Of a stretch of 64,000 nucleotides of DNA, positions 53,400 to 62,733 are shown piece after piece. Under the pieces are notes generated by a model. It was not told the origin of the DNA. It did not search any database and was given only the letters and a program-made list of their open reading frames with translations. The stretch is from contig NZ_CP100604.1 of assembly GCF_031202265.1 (NCBI RefSeq), positions 434,001-498,000 on the forward strand. Direction: 5' to 3'. A program made the position numbers and the translations under genes. The first letter of the stretch is position 1; each line of letters opens with the position of its first letter. The DNA comes from Bradyrhizobium sp. Ash2021 (GTDB lineage Bacteria > Pseudomonadota > Alphaproteobacteria > Rhizobiales > Xanthobacteraceae).

Positions 53400-53942
53400 C
53401 TATCGCTTCGGCGCGGCGCGCCCTGCCGCCTCCACGGACGCCTCGAACAGATCCAGCGCATCGATGCCGCGCGCCTTGCCGTCTTTGGGAACGAAGATCG
53501 GGTAGCCGCCGCTCTGGACCGCACCGACGATCATGAGATTGTCCGGCAGATGGAAGCCTTCGATGCCCAACTCCGCATGCCCCGCGCCAAGTTGCCGCCG
53601 CATCCGGGACTCGAAACTCTCCGGAGAGTTCGAATAGCCGAAGATCGGCTTGCCCTTGCCGAGAAACCAGCCGACCTCGATCAAGGTGCCGGCGTCGGCG
53701 GACGCGCCGGCGAACGGCGTGAGGTTGGCGATGATGATGTCGCATCGCTCCATCATCGCGAGATCCTTTTCATAAATCGTTTGCCAGACCTCCAGGTGCT
53801 TCGCGGCCGTCGCTATGTCCTCATTGAGGGGCGGCAGGCCGCGCAAACCAAATCGCCGGCATATCTCCACCTTCCTCGCGGCGTGCGCGGCCGCGTCGGG
53901 AAGAAACACATCGGGCCCGGCCAGATAGGCAATCGCTGTCAT
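53400..53942 (-). CDS. Nucleoside 2-deoxyribosyltransferase-like protein
   Basis: 180 residues beginning MTAIAYLAGPDVFLPDAAAHA. The N-terminal YLAGPxVF motif, the DIIIANLTPFAGASADAGTLIEVGWFLGKGKP segment containing the nucleophilic Glu, and PDNLMIVGAV match the nucleoside 2-deoxyribosyltransferase / DUF4406-like fold used in nucleoside salvage or base exchange. The ATG at 53942 is used; upstream in-frame sequence overlaps the divergent protease region and lacks family likeness. Confidence 0.85.
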   Translation of the reverse strand: MTAIAYLAGPDVFLPDAAAHAARKVEICRRFGLRGLPPLNEDIATAAKHLEVWQTIYEKDLAMMERCDIIIANLTPFAGASADAGTLIEVGWFLGKGKPIFGYSNSPESFESRMRRQLGAGHAELGIEGFHLPDNLMIVGAVQSGGYPIFVPKDGKARGIDALDLFEASVEAAGRAAPKR

Positions 53943-54165
53943 GACAAATCTCACAAAACGAATCCGCACGGCCGAGCATAGGCGAAAACCCGGCGGTTCG
54001 AAGCACAACGGCGCCCCCGGGCAGCTTCTGCGCCGGATTTCTCGGAAGCCTTTGCGGTGCTTCCAATAATAGGCGTTGGTTGTTGGGATCTTGTCGGCAC
54101 CCGCGCAAGTTGATATTCCAAAGGTCGCCGCCGCCCGATCGCGGCGCCATCGAGGGAGGAAGAGC

Positions 54166-55539
54166 ATGCTTGCATCTCTTGTTTTCCACGTGAACGAGAA
54201 CGGCCGATACATTCGCTGTTTCCGAAATCTCCGCCCGCAATATCTCGCAACCGACTTCGCGCTGATGGCTCTGACCGGCGGCCCGGCGATGGCCCAGGGA
54301 ATTTCGGAGCCGGCGGCGCGTCAGTTGGAGAATAGAACCATCGTGCTGCCCGGCGGTGGTTCGGGCGCGCGTCTGTTCGCGCTGCCTGAGGGATTCCAGC
54401 TCAAGACGCTGCAATCGGACGCGGCCAAAGCCGATGCCAATGTGGATTCGGACGGCGACGGGTTGACCGATGCGGAAGAGCTCGCACTCGGCACCGATCC
54501 TCACAATCCCGACACCGATGGCGATGGCTTGCCCGACGGATGGGAGGTCCATGGCGTGAACGGCATCGACCTGCGCGCGTTGGGCGCAAGTCCCCTGCAC
54601 AAGGATCTGTTCGTCGTCATGGACTATATGGAGCGGTCGACCGCGACCAACGGGCTTGGTCCCAACAGTGTGGTCACGGCCGGAATCACCGCTGCGTTCG
54701 CGGCCGCTCCGGTTCAAAATCCCGACGGCCGGCCGGGAATCGCCATCCATCTGATGACGGGGAACAAGATCGACTATCAGGACGATCTGATTCCGTTGGC
54801 GCAGGCCTTTGCCGCGGTGAAAGCCCGGAGCTTCGACGTCAAGCAGGCACCGGTCTTCCACTACATGATTTGGGCCAACGGCTACGACCAGGGAACATCG
54901 AGCGGCAATGCGCTCAACATTCCCAATTCGGATTTCGTTGTCACCCTCGGCAGGTGGAATAATGGTGCCGGAGGTACCAACGATCAGAAAATCGGAACCT
55001 TCATCCATGAGCTCGGGCACGATCTGGGCCTCCACCACGGCAGCGTCGATGACGTGAATTACAAACCCAATCACCTCAGCGTCATGAACTATTCCTTTCA
55101 GACCATCGGCATCATGCTGAACGGCCGCCGGGTGTTCAGCTACCAGCCGTTCGCGCTTCCCTCGCTGGACGAGAACCGATTGAGCGAGCCGAACGGTCTG
55201 GGTCACGACCCGCTGCTGGTGCAATCGACGACGATCTTCTTCGACACCAACGCCGGTTCATTCGTCGAAGTGCCGGCGGGCGGCAGCATCGATTGGAACC
55301 GGAGCAACGTTATCGACACTGCGACAGTGTCGGCCGATATCAACAACGACGGCACGCGTACCGTTCTGAGCGCGATACCCAATGAGTGGGGCAGGCTGAA
55401 TTTCAAGGGTGGCTCGATCGGCAGTCAGACGTCGTTGAGCACGCTCAGCCAATTGAAGGTCGAGGACATCGCGCCGGCGCTGCGGCAGGAACTCGACGAA
55501 CCAACGCATGTGCGCCTGATGTCGCGCAAGGTGGAATGA
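54166..55539 (+). CDS. Secreted metzincin-type zinc metalloprotease with calcium-binding repeats
   Basis: 457 residues, ATG 54166 with a strong GGGAGGAAG site. A hydrophobic stretch ending GGPAMAQG near residue 44 may be a late signal sequence. Residues about 94-130 carry thrombospondin-type-3-like calcium repeats (DSDGDGLTDAEE, NPDTDGDGLPDGWE). The protease site is HELGHDLGLHH at 281-291, with the three zinc histidines (281, 285, 291), catalytic Glu 282 and Gly 288, followed by a Met-turn LSVMNYSF near 305-311. A later DSDxD-like segment (ADINNDGT) may bind calcium. Export as an extracellular or periplasmic enzyme is inferred. Neighbours do not show a dedicated secretion system. Confidence 0.83.
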   Translation: MLASLVFHVNENGRYIRCFRNLRPQYLATDFALMALTGGPAMAQGISEPAARQLENRTIVLPGGGSGARLFALPEGFQLKTLQSDAAKADANVDSDGDGLTDAEELALGTDPHNPDTDGDGLPDGWEVHGVNGIDLRALGASPLHKDLFVVMDYMERSTATNGLGPNSVVTAGITAAFAAAPVQNPDGRPGIAIHLMTGNKIDYQDDLIPLAQAFAAVKARSFDVKQAPVFHYMIWANGYDQGTSSGNALNIPNSDFVVTLGRWNNGAGGTNDQKIGTFIHELGHDLGLHHGSVDDVNYKPNHLSVMNYSFQTIGIMLNGRRVFSYQPFALPSLDENRLSEPNGLGHDPLLVQSTTIFFDTNAGSFVEVPAGGSIDWNRSNVIDTATVSADINNDGTRTVLSAIPNEWGRLNFKGGSIGSQTSLSTLSQLKVEDIAPALRQELDEPTHVRLMSRKVE

Positions 55540-55567
55540 GCGAGATCTGACGGACCTCCGGAGCCTC

Positions 55568-57184
55568 TCAATGCGCTCCGGCGGCGCTTCCTCTTGCCTT
55601 GCGCGTCAGCGTAACCGCCATCGCGGCCAGCACCAGAACCACGCCGATCACGGCGAACGTATCGCTAAAACCCATCACCAGGGCCTGATGCTTCACCGCC
55701 TTGCCGAGCGCGATGATCGCCTGCTGACGCGCCGCCGCCGGGTCCGGTACGCCGTGGGCCATGAAGAAGTCGGTCGTCTGCGCAATCCGGTTGCGGACCT
55801 CTTCGCGGCCGAGCGTGACGGACTGGCCGATGATGTTGGAATGAAACTGCTCGCGTCTGGTGATCACGGTCGCGAGCACCGCAGTGCCGATCGCGCCGCC
55901 GAGATTGCGCAGCATGTTGCTGATGCCGGATGCCGCCGCGGCGTCCTGCGGTGCGGTGTCGCCTGTCGTCACCGAGGTCAGCGGGGTCAGCACCATGGCC
56001 TGACCGATCGCGCGCACAATGTTGGGGATCCAGAGCTGATCGCCGGAATAGTCGGGCGACATTGCCGTGTTCATGAAGCAGCTATAGGCGAAGATCATCA
56101 GCCCGGTGAACGCGATGTAGCGCGCATCGAAGCGCTGCATCAGCTTCGGCACCAGCGGAATCAGGAGCAGCTGCGGCAGACCGGTCCAGGCCAGCACCTC
56201 GCCGATCTGTTCGGCATTGTAACCCTGCGCCTGGCCGAGATAGGCCGGCAGGATGTAGACCGACCCGAACAGCGCGAAGCCCAACAGCGTCACGGCGATG
56301 GTGCCGAAGCCGAAATTGCGCTGCTTCAGCAGCCGTAGCCGGATCAGCGGTTTTGCCGTCGTAAGTTCGATCCAGATGAACAGCGACAGGCTGACCAGCG
56401 CGATTACCGCCAGGCGCTGGATGAAGGGCGAAGCGAACCAGTCGTCCTTGTTGCCTTCCTCGAGCACGGTCTGCAGCGCCGACAAACCGATCGCCATGGT
56501 GAAGATACCGGCCCAGTCACCCTCTTTGAGAAGTTTGAGCTGCATCGGCTGCCGCTCCAGCGTCAGATAGAGCGCGCTCACCATGACCGCGGTCGGGATC
56601 ACGTTGACGAAAAAAATCGTTCGCCAGCCGTAATTTTCGGTGAGATAGCCGCCGATGGTGGGACCGATCGCCGGTGCGAAAGTGACGGACAGCGCGAATA
56701 CCGCAAGCCCGACCGGTTGCTGTGGTTTTGGCAGCTTGGTCAGCACCAGCGTGAACGCCATCGGGATCAGCACGCCGCCGGCGAAGCCTTGCAGGCCGCG
56801 CATCGCAATCATGGAGGGCAGATCGTGGGTGAAGGCGCAGGCGACCGAGAACAGAGCGAACAGCGCGGCGCTGGCGAGCATGTAGCGGCGGAACGAGAAC
56901 ACGCGGCTGAGATAGTCGGTCAGCGGGATCACCACGATCTCGCCGATCAGATACGAGGTCGAGATCCACGAACCATTGTCGACCCCGGTGCCGATGCCGC
57001 CCTCGATGTTGAGCAGCGAGGCGTTGGTGATCTGGATGTTCAGGATCGCCATGAACGAACCGATCATGGCGGCGAACACCGCGATCCAGGTGGTGAGGCT
57101 GGCGCGATCGACGGCTGTCGAACTAGATCCGGCCGGCGAGGTTGGAAGCGGTGATATCGAAGCTGACGGGACTGGATTTGACAT
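55568..57184 (-). CDS. emrB: DHA2-family MFS multidrug transporter (EmrB-like)
   Basis: 538 residues with 14 predicted transmembrane segments. Family marks include IQITNASLLNIEGGIG in helix 1, WISTSYLIGEIVVIPLTDYLSR after helix 2, and GLQGFAGGVLIPMAFTLV. It should work with the membrane-fusion protein encoded just upstream and an outer-membrane channel to export toxic compounds. Its start lies 62 bases inside the end of emrA, so the two are tightly coupled. Regulation by the divergent TetR protein is likely. Confidence 0.93.
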   Translation of the reverse strand: MSNPVPSASISPLPTSPAGSSSTAVDRASLTTWIAVFAAMIGSFMAILNIQITNASLLNIEGGIGTGVDNGSWISTSYLIGEIVVIPLTDYLSRVFSFRRYMLASAALFALFSVACAFTHDLPSMIAMRGLQGFAGGVLIPMAFTLVLTKLPKPQQPVGLAVFALSVTFAPAIGPTIGGYLTENYGWRTIFFVNVIPTAVMVSALYLTLERQPMQLKLLKEGDWAGIFTMAIGLSALQTVLEEGNKDDWFASPFIQRLAVIALVSLSLFIWIELTTAKPLIRLRLLKQRNFGFGTIAVTLLGFALFGSVYILPAYLGQAQGYNAEQIGEVLAWTGLPQLLLIPLVPKLMQRFDARYIAFTGLMIFAYSCFMNTAMSPDYSGDQLWIPNIVRAIGQAMVLTPLTSVTTGDTAPQDAAAASGISNMLRNLGGAIGTAVLATVITRREQFHSNIIGQSVTLGREEVRNRIAQTTDFFMAHGVPDPAAARQQAIIALGKAVKHQALVMGFSDTFAVIGVVLVLAAMAVTLTRKARGSAAGAH

Positions 57185-58408
57185 GGCATGACACTCCGGA
57201 AACCGTGGCTGATATTTTCGATGCGGCGACCGCAGCGCGGCGGCTCTGCGTTTGCGATTGGGTTTCGATGGTCGGGATCACCGACATGCCCGGCCGCAGC
57301 TCGACCAGCGAATTGCTGCCGTCGAGCGCGATCTTCACCGGGATGCGTTGCACGACCTTCGTGAAATTGCCGGTGGCGTTGTCCGGCGGCAGCAGCGCGA
57401 ATTCCTGTCCGCTGGCGGGAGCAATGCTGTCGACATGGCCATGCACGGTCTGGCCGGGGAACATGTCGACGGCGATATCGACCGCCTGACCCTGACGGAC
57501 GTCGGTGAGCTGCGTCTCCTTGAAGTTGGCGACGACGTAAGCGCCGGTGGCGGGGACCAACGACATCAGTTGGGTGCCGGCCTGCACGAATTGTCCGGTG
57601 CGCAGCGAGCGGTTGCCGACCACGCCATCGATCGGCGCGACGATCGTGGTGTAACCGAGATTGAGTTCGGCCTGGCTCTGCACCGCCTCCGCGTGCGCAA
57701 GCGCTGCCTTTGCTTGAACCAACTCGGCCTTGAGCAGATCAACCTGTTTCAGCGCAGAGGCAAGGCTGGCGGTGTCGCGCGCGATCGCGGCCTGGGCACC
57801 GGCGTTGCGCGATTGCGCCTGCTGCGCGTTTTGCACGCTGCCGTAACCGGTGCTGGCAAGATCCGTGTAGCGCTTGTTCTCCTGGCAGCGAAAGTCGACG
57901 TCGCTTTGTCGACCTCAATGGTCGCCTTGGCGGCGTCGATTACAGCTTGTTGAACGCCGAGCTGGGCCTGTTTGCTGGCGATCGTGGCATCGGCCGACGC
58001 TACGTCGGCCTTGGCCTGATCGAGCGCGACCGTGAAGTCGCGGTCGTCGATCCGTGCCAATATCTGGCCCGCGGTGACGTGCTCGTTGTCACCGACCAGC
58101 ACCTGGTGGAGGTAGCCTGAAACCTTCGGCGCGATGGTGGTGTTGTCCGCTTTGACATAGGCGTCGTCGGTCGAAACCAGATACTGCCCGACCGTCCAAT
58201 AGTCCCAGCCGTACCAGGCGGCGCCAGCCAGCACAGCGGCCGCCGCGCTGGCCATCAACAGCTTGCGAAAATTGAACTTTTTTGCGTGAGCCGGGGCGGG
58301 AACCGGTGCTTCGGCGCCCTCCTTTTCAAGGAGGCCCGGCAAGCCCCGCGCCACGCTTTCGGCGGGGACGGGACGCTCGATCTCGAAAGTGGGGGAGTGC
58401 TGGTTCAT
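57123..58408 (-). pseudogene. emrA: HlyD/EmrA membrane-fusion protein, frameshifted in the coiled-coil hairpin
   Basis: N-terminal part from ATG 58408: MNQHSPTFEIERPVPAE, transmembrane anchor (about 52-68), VSTDDAYVKADNTTIAPKVSGYL lipoyl half, and the first helix to KATIEVDKATSTFAA. There the frame breaks (about 57884-57885). The next frame continues QENKRYTDLASTGYGSVQNAQQAQSRNAG and the second helix, lipoyl half (NLGYTTIVAPIDGVVGNRSL) and barrel domain to 57123. A single lost C explains it. With the repair the protein has 428 residues, normal for EmrA. Either a real null allele or a sequence error; emrB downstream is intact. Confidence 0.85.
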
Positions 58409-58452
58409 GGCGCTTGCTCCTGCAGTCCGATTTAGGAAACTTGATATTTTCC

Positions 58453-58491
58453 AAAATAGAGCTTACCTTGGGACTGTCAATAGAATGACAG
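58453..58491 (-). promoter_or_regulatory. emrA promoter with overlapping palindromic operator
   Basis: On the minus strand TTGACA (58475-58480) and TATTTT (58453-58458) are 16 bases apart, a good sigma-70-type promoter for emrAB. The palindrome CTGTCA-ATAGAA-TGACAG (58474-58491) covers the -35 and lies 15 bases before the tetR start, so one bound dimer could repress both directions. A second weaker inverted repeat GGAAA / TTTCC is at 58435-58452. Confidence 0.65.
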
Positions 58492-58506
58492 GCATCATAT
58501 AAAAGC

Positions 58507-59157
58507 ATGGCTGAGATCGACACCAACGGGGAACGCCGCTGCCGGGGCCGTCCGCAGGTCCGCTCCGACGACGAGACGCGCCAGATCATCTTCGAGGCGG
58601 CGCGGCACGAATTCGCCGGCAACGGCTATGCCGCGACCAGCATGGACACGGTCGCGCGCCGCGCCGGGGTATCGACGAAAACGCTGTATCGGCTGCTCCC
58701 GAACAAGGCGGCACTATTCGAAGCCATGGTCGCCGATCGGCTCGATCACTTTCTCGCCGACGTCAATCTGCGCGCCGTCGATCATGCCGATATCGAGGAG
58801 GCGCTCTATGCCGCACTGATGGCTTGCGCCAATCTGGCGCTCGATCCGGAAGTCGTCGCGCTTCAGCGCATGGTGCTGCAGGAGACCGGCAAGTTTCCCG
58901 ACATCGCGCCAACGTTTTACCGGAACGGCCCCCAGCGCACGCTCACTGCGCTGGCGGACTGGCTGCGGGTGCAGCAGAACCGCGGGCTGATTGCTCTCGA
59001 CGATGTCGACGAGGCCGCCGGCATGCTGCTCGGCATGGCGACTTCGGCACCGCAACGCGCTGCGATCTTCGGCGGTCAGCCGCTGCCGCCGCGTTCGCAG
59101 ACCGAAGCAAGGCTGCGTCGTTGCGCAAAACTGTTTTTGCGGGGCTGCCGGGTATGA
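58507..59157 (+). CDS. TetR/AcrR family transcriptional regulator of the efflux pair
   Basis: 216 residues. The N-terminal helix-turn-helix runs about 20-65 (IIFEAARHEFAGNGYAATSMDTVARRAGVSTKTLYRLLPNKAALF), followed by a ligand-binding domain of the TetR_C AefR-like type (FPDIAPTFYRNGPQRTL). Divergent from emrAB with about 100 bases between starts that contain the palindrome described above; repression of emrAB and itself is the natural inference. Confidence 0.92.
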   Translation: MAEIDTNGERRCRGRPQVRSDDETRQIIFEAARHEFAGNGYAATSMDTVARRAGVSTKTLYRLLPNKAALFEAMVADRLDHFLADVNLRAVDHADIEEALYAALMACANLALDPEVVALQRMVLQETGKFPDIAPTFYRNGPQRTLTALADWLRVQQNRGLIALDDVDEAAGMLLGMATSAPQRAAIFGGQPLPPRSQTEARLRRCAKLFLRGCRV

Positions 59158-59265
59158 TGGTTTCGCCATCGATCGCTTGACTCCGGGCTGAAGCCGTCCA
59201 GTATTGACGCGAAGGTTTTGCAACCTTTGCGAAAAACAAAAAGATCACTCCGGGAGGAGATGGCG

Positions 59266-59826
59266 ATGGCAGGCATTGGCCGGCGCGGCTTCGTGAAAGG
59301 CGCGACCGTGGGCGCGCTAGCATTTGCGGTCGGTGGCGTCGAAATCATCATGACGGCCCAGGAGGCAAGGGCCCGCGGCGTTCCGTTCCGGCTGCTCGAC
59401 GGTCATCAAGGCGAAGCCCTGGAAGCGCTCGGCGAGACGCTGGTGCCTTCCGCCCGCGAGGCCGGCATTGCCCACTTCATCGATCAGCAACTCTCGGTGC
59501 CGCCAACCGAATCGCTGCTGCAGGCGCGCATCTTCAATTTCCGTCCGCCGTTTGCGGATTTCTATCGCTCCGCGATCGTGGCGGTCGATGCCGGCAGCAA
59601 CAAGATGTTCGGGCGTGACTTCGTGCTGCTTTCGACGGCCGATCAGCGCGCCTTCGTCGATCTGATGCGCCAGAACAAGGTCGAAGGCTGGACCGGGCGG
59701 CCGGGCGCGCTGGTCTACGCCGTGCTGCGCGCCGACGCGGTCGACGTCGTCTACGGAACGATGGAAGGCTACGAAGCGCTCGGCATTCCCTATATGCCGC
59801 ATATTCCACCCGAGAAGAGGTGGTGA
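59266..59826 (+). CDS. Gluconate 2-dehydrogenase subunit 3 family protein (Tat-exported small subunit)
   Basis: 186 residues from ATG 59266 (spacing 8 from GGAGG). The N-terminus GRRGFVKGATVGALAFAVGG is a Tat-type signal. The mature part contains LDGHQGEALEALGETLVPSAREAGIAHFIDQQL, typical of the small subunit of membrane-bound FAD sugar/alcohol dehydrogenases. It probably carries the GMC flavoprotein encoded one base downstream across the membrane by hitch-hiking. No cytochrome c subunit follows, unlike many such operons. Confidence 0.87.
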   Translation: MAGIGRRGFVKGATVGALAFAVGGVEIIMTAQEARARGVPFRLLDGHQGEALEALGETLVPSAREAGIAHFIDQQLSVPPTESLLQARIFNFRPPFADFYRSAIVAVDAGSNKMFGRDFVLLSTADQRAFVDLMRQNKVEGWTGRPGALVYAVLRADAVDVVYGTMEGYEALGIPYMPHIPPEKRW

Positions 59827-59827
59827 G

Positions 59828-61396
59828 ATGAGCAACGAAAAAGTCGACGTCCTCATCGTTGGCGCCGGCGCGTCCGGCTCGGTCTATGCATCGGTGCTGG
59901 CCAAAGCGGGCAAGAAAGTCGTGCTGCTGGAATCCGGTCCGGACTGGGAGCTCTCGGATCTCATCAGTTCCGAGATTTGGGGGCGGCGTATCAAGCCTGC
60001 CGGCGCACCCATCCTTCTCGAAGGCAAGAACCCGATGACCTACGCCGCCCAGGGCGGCTGGGGCGTCGGTGGCGCGGCCTTGCACTATTTCGCGAACTTT
60101 CCGCGTCTGCTGCCGACCGATTTCAGGGTCAAGAGCGAGCACAACCGGGCCCACGACTGGCCGATCGCCTACGAAGACGTCGCGCCGTTCTACGACAAGG
60201 TCGCGCGCGACACCGGCGTCTCCGGCGATGCCAGCGCGGAAGAGAAATGGCGGCCGGCCGGCGAGGCCTATCCGATGCCGCCGATGAAGACGTTCAGGAA
60301 CGGCGACATCTGGCTGAAGGGTTTTGACGCGGCCGGCATCCGCATGGTGCCGGCGCCGGTCGGAATGAATTCGGTGGAGTATCATGGGCGGCCCGCGTGC
60401 CTTTATGACGGCTGGTGTCACGTCGGCTGTCCGATCGGCGCGCTGGCCAATCCGCAAATCACCTATCTCGGCAATGCGCGCAGCGCCGGCGCCGAAGTTC
60501 GCGCGCTTTCCACGGTGACGCGTATATTGACCAACCCGGCCGGCACCCGCGTCACCGGCGTCGAATATTACGACGACAAGCACGGCAAGCAGGTTCAGGA
60601 AGCGAACGTCGTCGTGCTGGCGGCCTGGTCGGCGCAAAATCCGCGGCTGCTGCTCAATTCCGCAACCGACAAGCACAGCAAAGGACTCGGCAATTCAAGC
60701 GGCCTGGTCGGCAAGTTCATGATGTCGCATCACGTCGCCTCGACCTGGGGCATGTTCGACGAAGACACCCAGAACCACATGGGCACGATTGCCGTGCAGT
60801 ACATGTCCTACGAGCATTACCCCAAGACCAGCCATCCCGGCGCGTTCGGAAGCTCCTTCATCACCGCCGGTTTCGCGTTGAAGACCACCGATCTGGCGGT
60901 TTCCCGCGCCGATCTGTTCGGGCCCGAACTCGCCGATTACATGAAGCAGGCGGCGCGCCATCTGGCGGGAATCAAGACCTTCGGCGAGGAACAGCCGAGG
61001 ATGGAAAATCGCGTCGAGCTGACAGGCGAAAAAGACGAATTCGGCATGCCGCTTGGAAAGCTGTTCCACAGCTACGACGAGGACGCGGTCGCGCTTTGGA
61101 ACGCCAACCTCGAAGAGGGATTGAAAGTGGCCAAGGCGTCCGGCGCCAGGGAGGCGTGGTCGGCGCGGGGCGCGATCCCGACCAGTCATCTGATGGGCGG
61201 CACCATCATGGGGACGCGGGCCGACAACTCCGTGGTCAACAGTTTTGGCCAAAGCCATGAAATCCCGAATCTCTGGATCGCGGGACCGAGCATTTTCCCG
61301 ACCGCGGGCGCCTCGAATCCGACGTTCACGATATTTGCGTTGTCGCAGCGCGGCGCCGAGCACATGGCGTCGCAATGGAGCACGCTGACCAACTAG
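59828..61396 (+). CDS. GMC family FAD-dependent oxidoreductase (dehydrogenase large subunit)
   Basis: 522 residues. ADP-binding VDVLIVGAGASGSVYASVLAKAG at about 6-28, GGWGVGGAALHYFANFPRL, and C-terminal GPSIFPTAGASNPTFTIFALSQR with the active-site region. A cysteine group CLYDGWCHVGC near residues 191-201 resembles the iron-sulfur-binding stretch of FAD-dependent sugar dehydrogenases, but only three cysteines are visible. It has no signal of its own; export with the preceding Tat subunit is likely. The substrate (sugar, sugar acid or polyol) cannot be decided. Confidence 0.9.
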   Translation: MSNEKVDVLIVGAGASGSVYASVLAKAGKKVVLLESGPDWELSDLISSEIWGRRIKPAGAPILLEGKNPMTYAAQGGWGVGGAALHYFANFPRLLPTDFRVKSEHNRAHDWPIAYEDVAPFYDKVARDTGVSGDASAEEKWRPAGEAYPMPPMKTFRNGDIWLKGFDAAGIRMVPAPVGMNSVEYHGRPACLYDGWCHVGCPIGALANPQITYLGNARSAGAEVRALSTVTRILTNPAGTRVTGVEYYDDKHGKQVQEANVVVLAAWSAQNPRLLLNSATDKHSKGLGNSSGLVGKFMMSHHVASTWGMFDEDTQNHMGTIAVQYMSYEHYPKTSHPGAFGSSFITAGFALKTTDLAVSRADLFGPELADYMKQAARHLAGIKTFGEEQPRMENRVELTGEKDEFGMPLGKLFHSYDEDAVALWNANLEEGLKVAKASGAREAWSARGAIPTSHLMGGTIMGTRADNSVVNSFGQSHEIPNLWIAGPSIFPTAGASNPTFTIFALSQRGAEHMASQWSTLTN

Positions 61397-61407
61397 CGCG
61401 ATCGGGT

Positions 61408-62463
61408 TTGATAGATCTCCGCCCGGCGACATCAGGGCATTCCATTGCTGAGCAGCAGATGCCCATCGGCGAACTCTTCATCCTCGGCTTCTTCGGCAAG
61501 GTGATCCCGGAATGGCTGAAGCAATTTGCCGCCCGCTACGGACTCGGCGGCGTCATCCTGTTCGATTACTCCTGCCAGACCCGGCAATACGACAACAACA
61601 TCGAATCGCCCGAACAGCTGCGCGGTCTGTGCGAGCAGATCTCGCGGCTGCCTTCCGGTCCGATGGTGTTCATCGACCAGGAGGGCGGATTGGTGCGGCG
61701 GCTCAAGGAGGGCCTTGGATTCAAGCCGCTTCCCAGTGCCAGGGAATTCAATCGTCTCGCCGCGGCCGAAAAGCGCAAAACGCTGGCCGCCAGCTTTGCC
61801 GAGATGCGGCAACTCGGCATCCACTATGATTTCGCGCCGGTGATCGATGTCGATTACAATCCGGACAATCCCAACATCGGCAAGATCAAGCGCGCCTTCT
61901 CCGCCGACATTGGCGAAGTCGAAGCCAATGCGTTGCTGATGAGCGAAATCGCCCGCGAGGCCGGCATCGGCCTCTGCCTCAAGCATTTTCCCGGCATCGG
62001 CGGCGCGGTGGTGGATTCGCATCAGGAGTTCATGGACATTTCGGACGCGATGCGCCCCGAACAGGAAGCGCTGTTCTACTCGCTGGCGCCGAAAATGTTC
62101 GGCGACGCGGTTCTGGTCAGCCACGCCATCGTCCGGCAATGGGACCCCAACCATCCGATGACGCTGTCGCCGGCGGGCCTCGGTCGTTTGCGCCAGCGGC
62201 TGCCCGATACGCTGCTGATCACCGACGACATGCAGATGGAGGGATTGCAGAAGGCGCTTGGAACCCGGGAGGCCAGCCTGCGATCGCTGAGAGCCGGCAT
62301 GGACATGCTGTGCATCGGCAACAATCTGCTCGACCAGGAGCAGGAAATGGCCGGGGTCGCGGCGTACATTCAACAGTCGCTGCACGATGGAACCTGGGGT
62401 GTTTCGGCCGCAGAAGCGTCGATCGAGCGGGTGCGGAAACGAAAGGCGCTTCTAATTGCTTAA
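61408..62463 (+). CDS. Glycoside hydrolase family 3 protein (NagZ-like)
   Basis: 351 residues from TTG 61408 (family-like LIDLRPA opening); an ATG at 61375 inside the preceding gene is an alternative. The TIM-barrel has GVILFDYSCQTRQYDNNIESPEQL, VFIDQEGGLVRRLKEG, LCLKHFPGIGGAVVDSHQ (catalytic loop with KHFPG) and the nucleophile Asp in LLITDDMQMEGLQ. KHFPG and TDDM are typical of GH3 beta-N-acetylglucosaminidases of the NagZ type, which act in cell-wall recycling, though this subgroup is divergent. It overlaps or abuts the GMC gene. Confidence 0.87.
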   Translation: MIDLRPATSGHSIAEQQMPIGELFILGFFGKVIPEWLKQFAARYGLGGVILFDYSCQTRQYDNNIESPEQLRGLCEQISRLPSGPMVFIDQEGGLVRRLKEGLGFKPLPSAREFNRLAAAEKRKTLAASFAEMRQLGIHYDFAPVIDVDYNPDNPNIGKIKRAFSADIGEVEANALLMSEIAREAGIGLCLKHFPGIGGAVVDSHQEFMDISDAMRPEQEALFYSLAPKMFGDAVLVSHAIVRQWDPNHPMTLSPAGLGRLRQRLPDTLLITDDMQMEGLQKALGTREASLRSLRAGMDMLCIGNNLLDQEQEMAGVAAYIQQSLHDGTWGVSAAEASIERVRKRKALLIA

Positions 62464-62526
62464 GCGCGGCTGTTGCCTTACGAGGCCATTGAGACTAAAA
62501 GCCTTTTTTCAACCGGAAGACAGACG

Positions 62527-62733
62527 ATGGCCCACAACTTCGCGATCAATGACGACGTTCATCACCAGTTGCAGGGGCCGCAGGGCCGCGCGACGGTCAA
62601 GGAGCGGAGCGTCTACACCATTGTCACCTGTCTGCCGATCGAGGCGGATGGTCGCCCGCGCTACCGCATCAAGAGCAAGACCGAGAACGTCGAGCGCGTC
62701 GTGACCGAGGAGCAGATCAGCCGGCTCGGCTGA
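62527..62733 (+). CDS. Small conserved-looking protein of unknown function
   Basis: 68 residues from ATG 62527: MAHNFAINDDVHHQLQGPQG ... YRIKSKTENVERVVTEEQISRLG. No signal or membrane segment; the pattern LPIEADGRPRYRIKSKTENVERVV suggests a small beta-barrel, SH3-like fold. Strong third-position GC bias supports coding. Its 3' end overlaps a convergent decayed gene by 17 bases. I do not recognise a named family. Confidence 0.7.
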   Translation: MAHNFAINDDVHHQLQGPQGRATVKERSVYTIVTCLPIEADGRPRYRIKSKTENVERVVTEEQISRLG

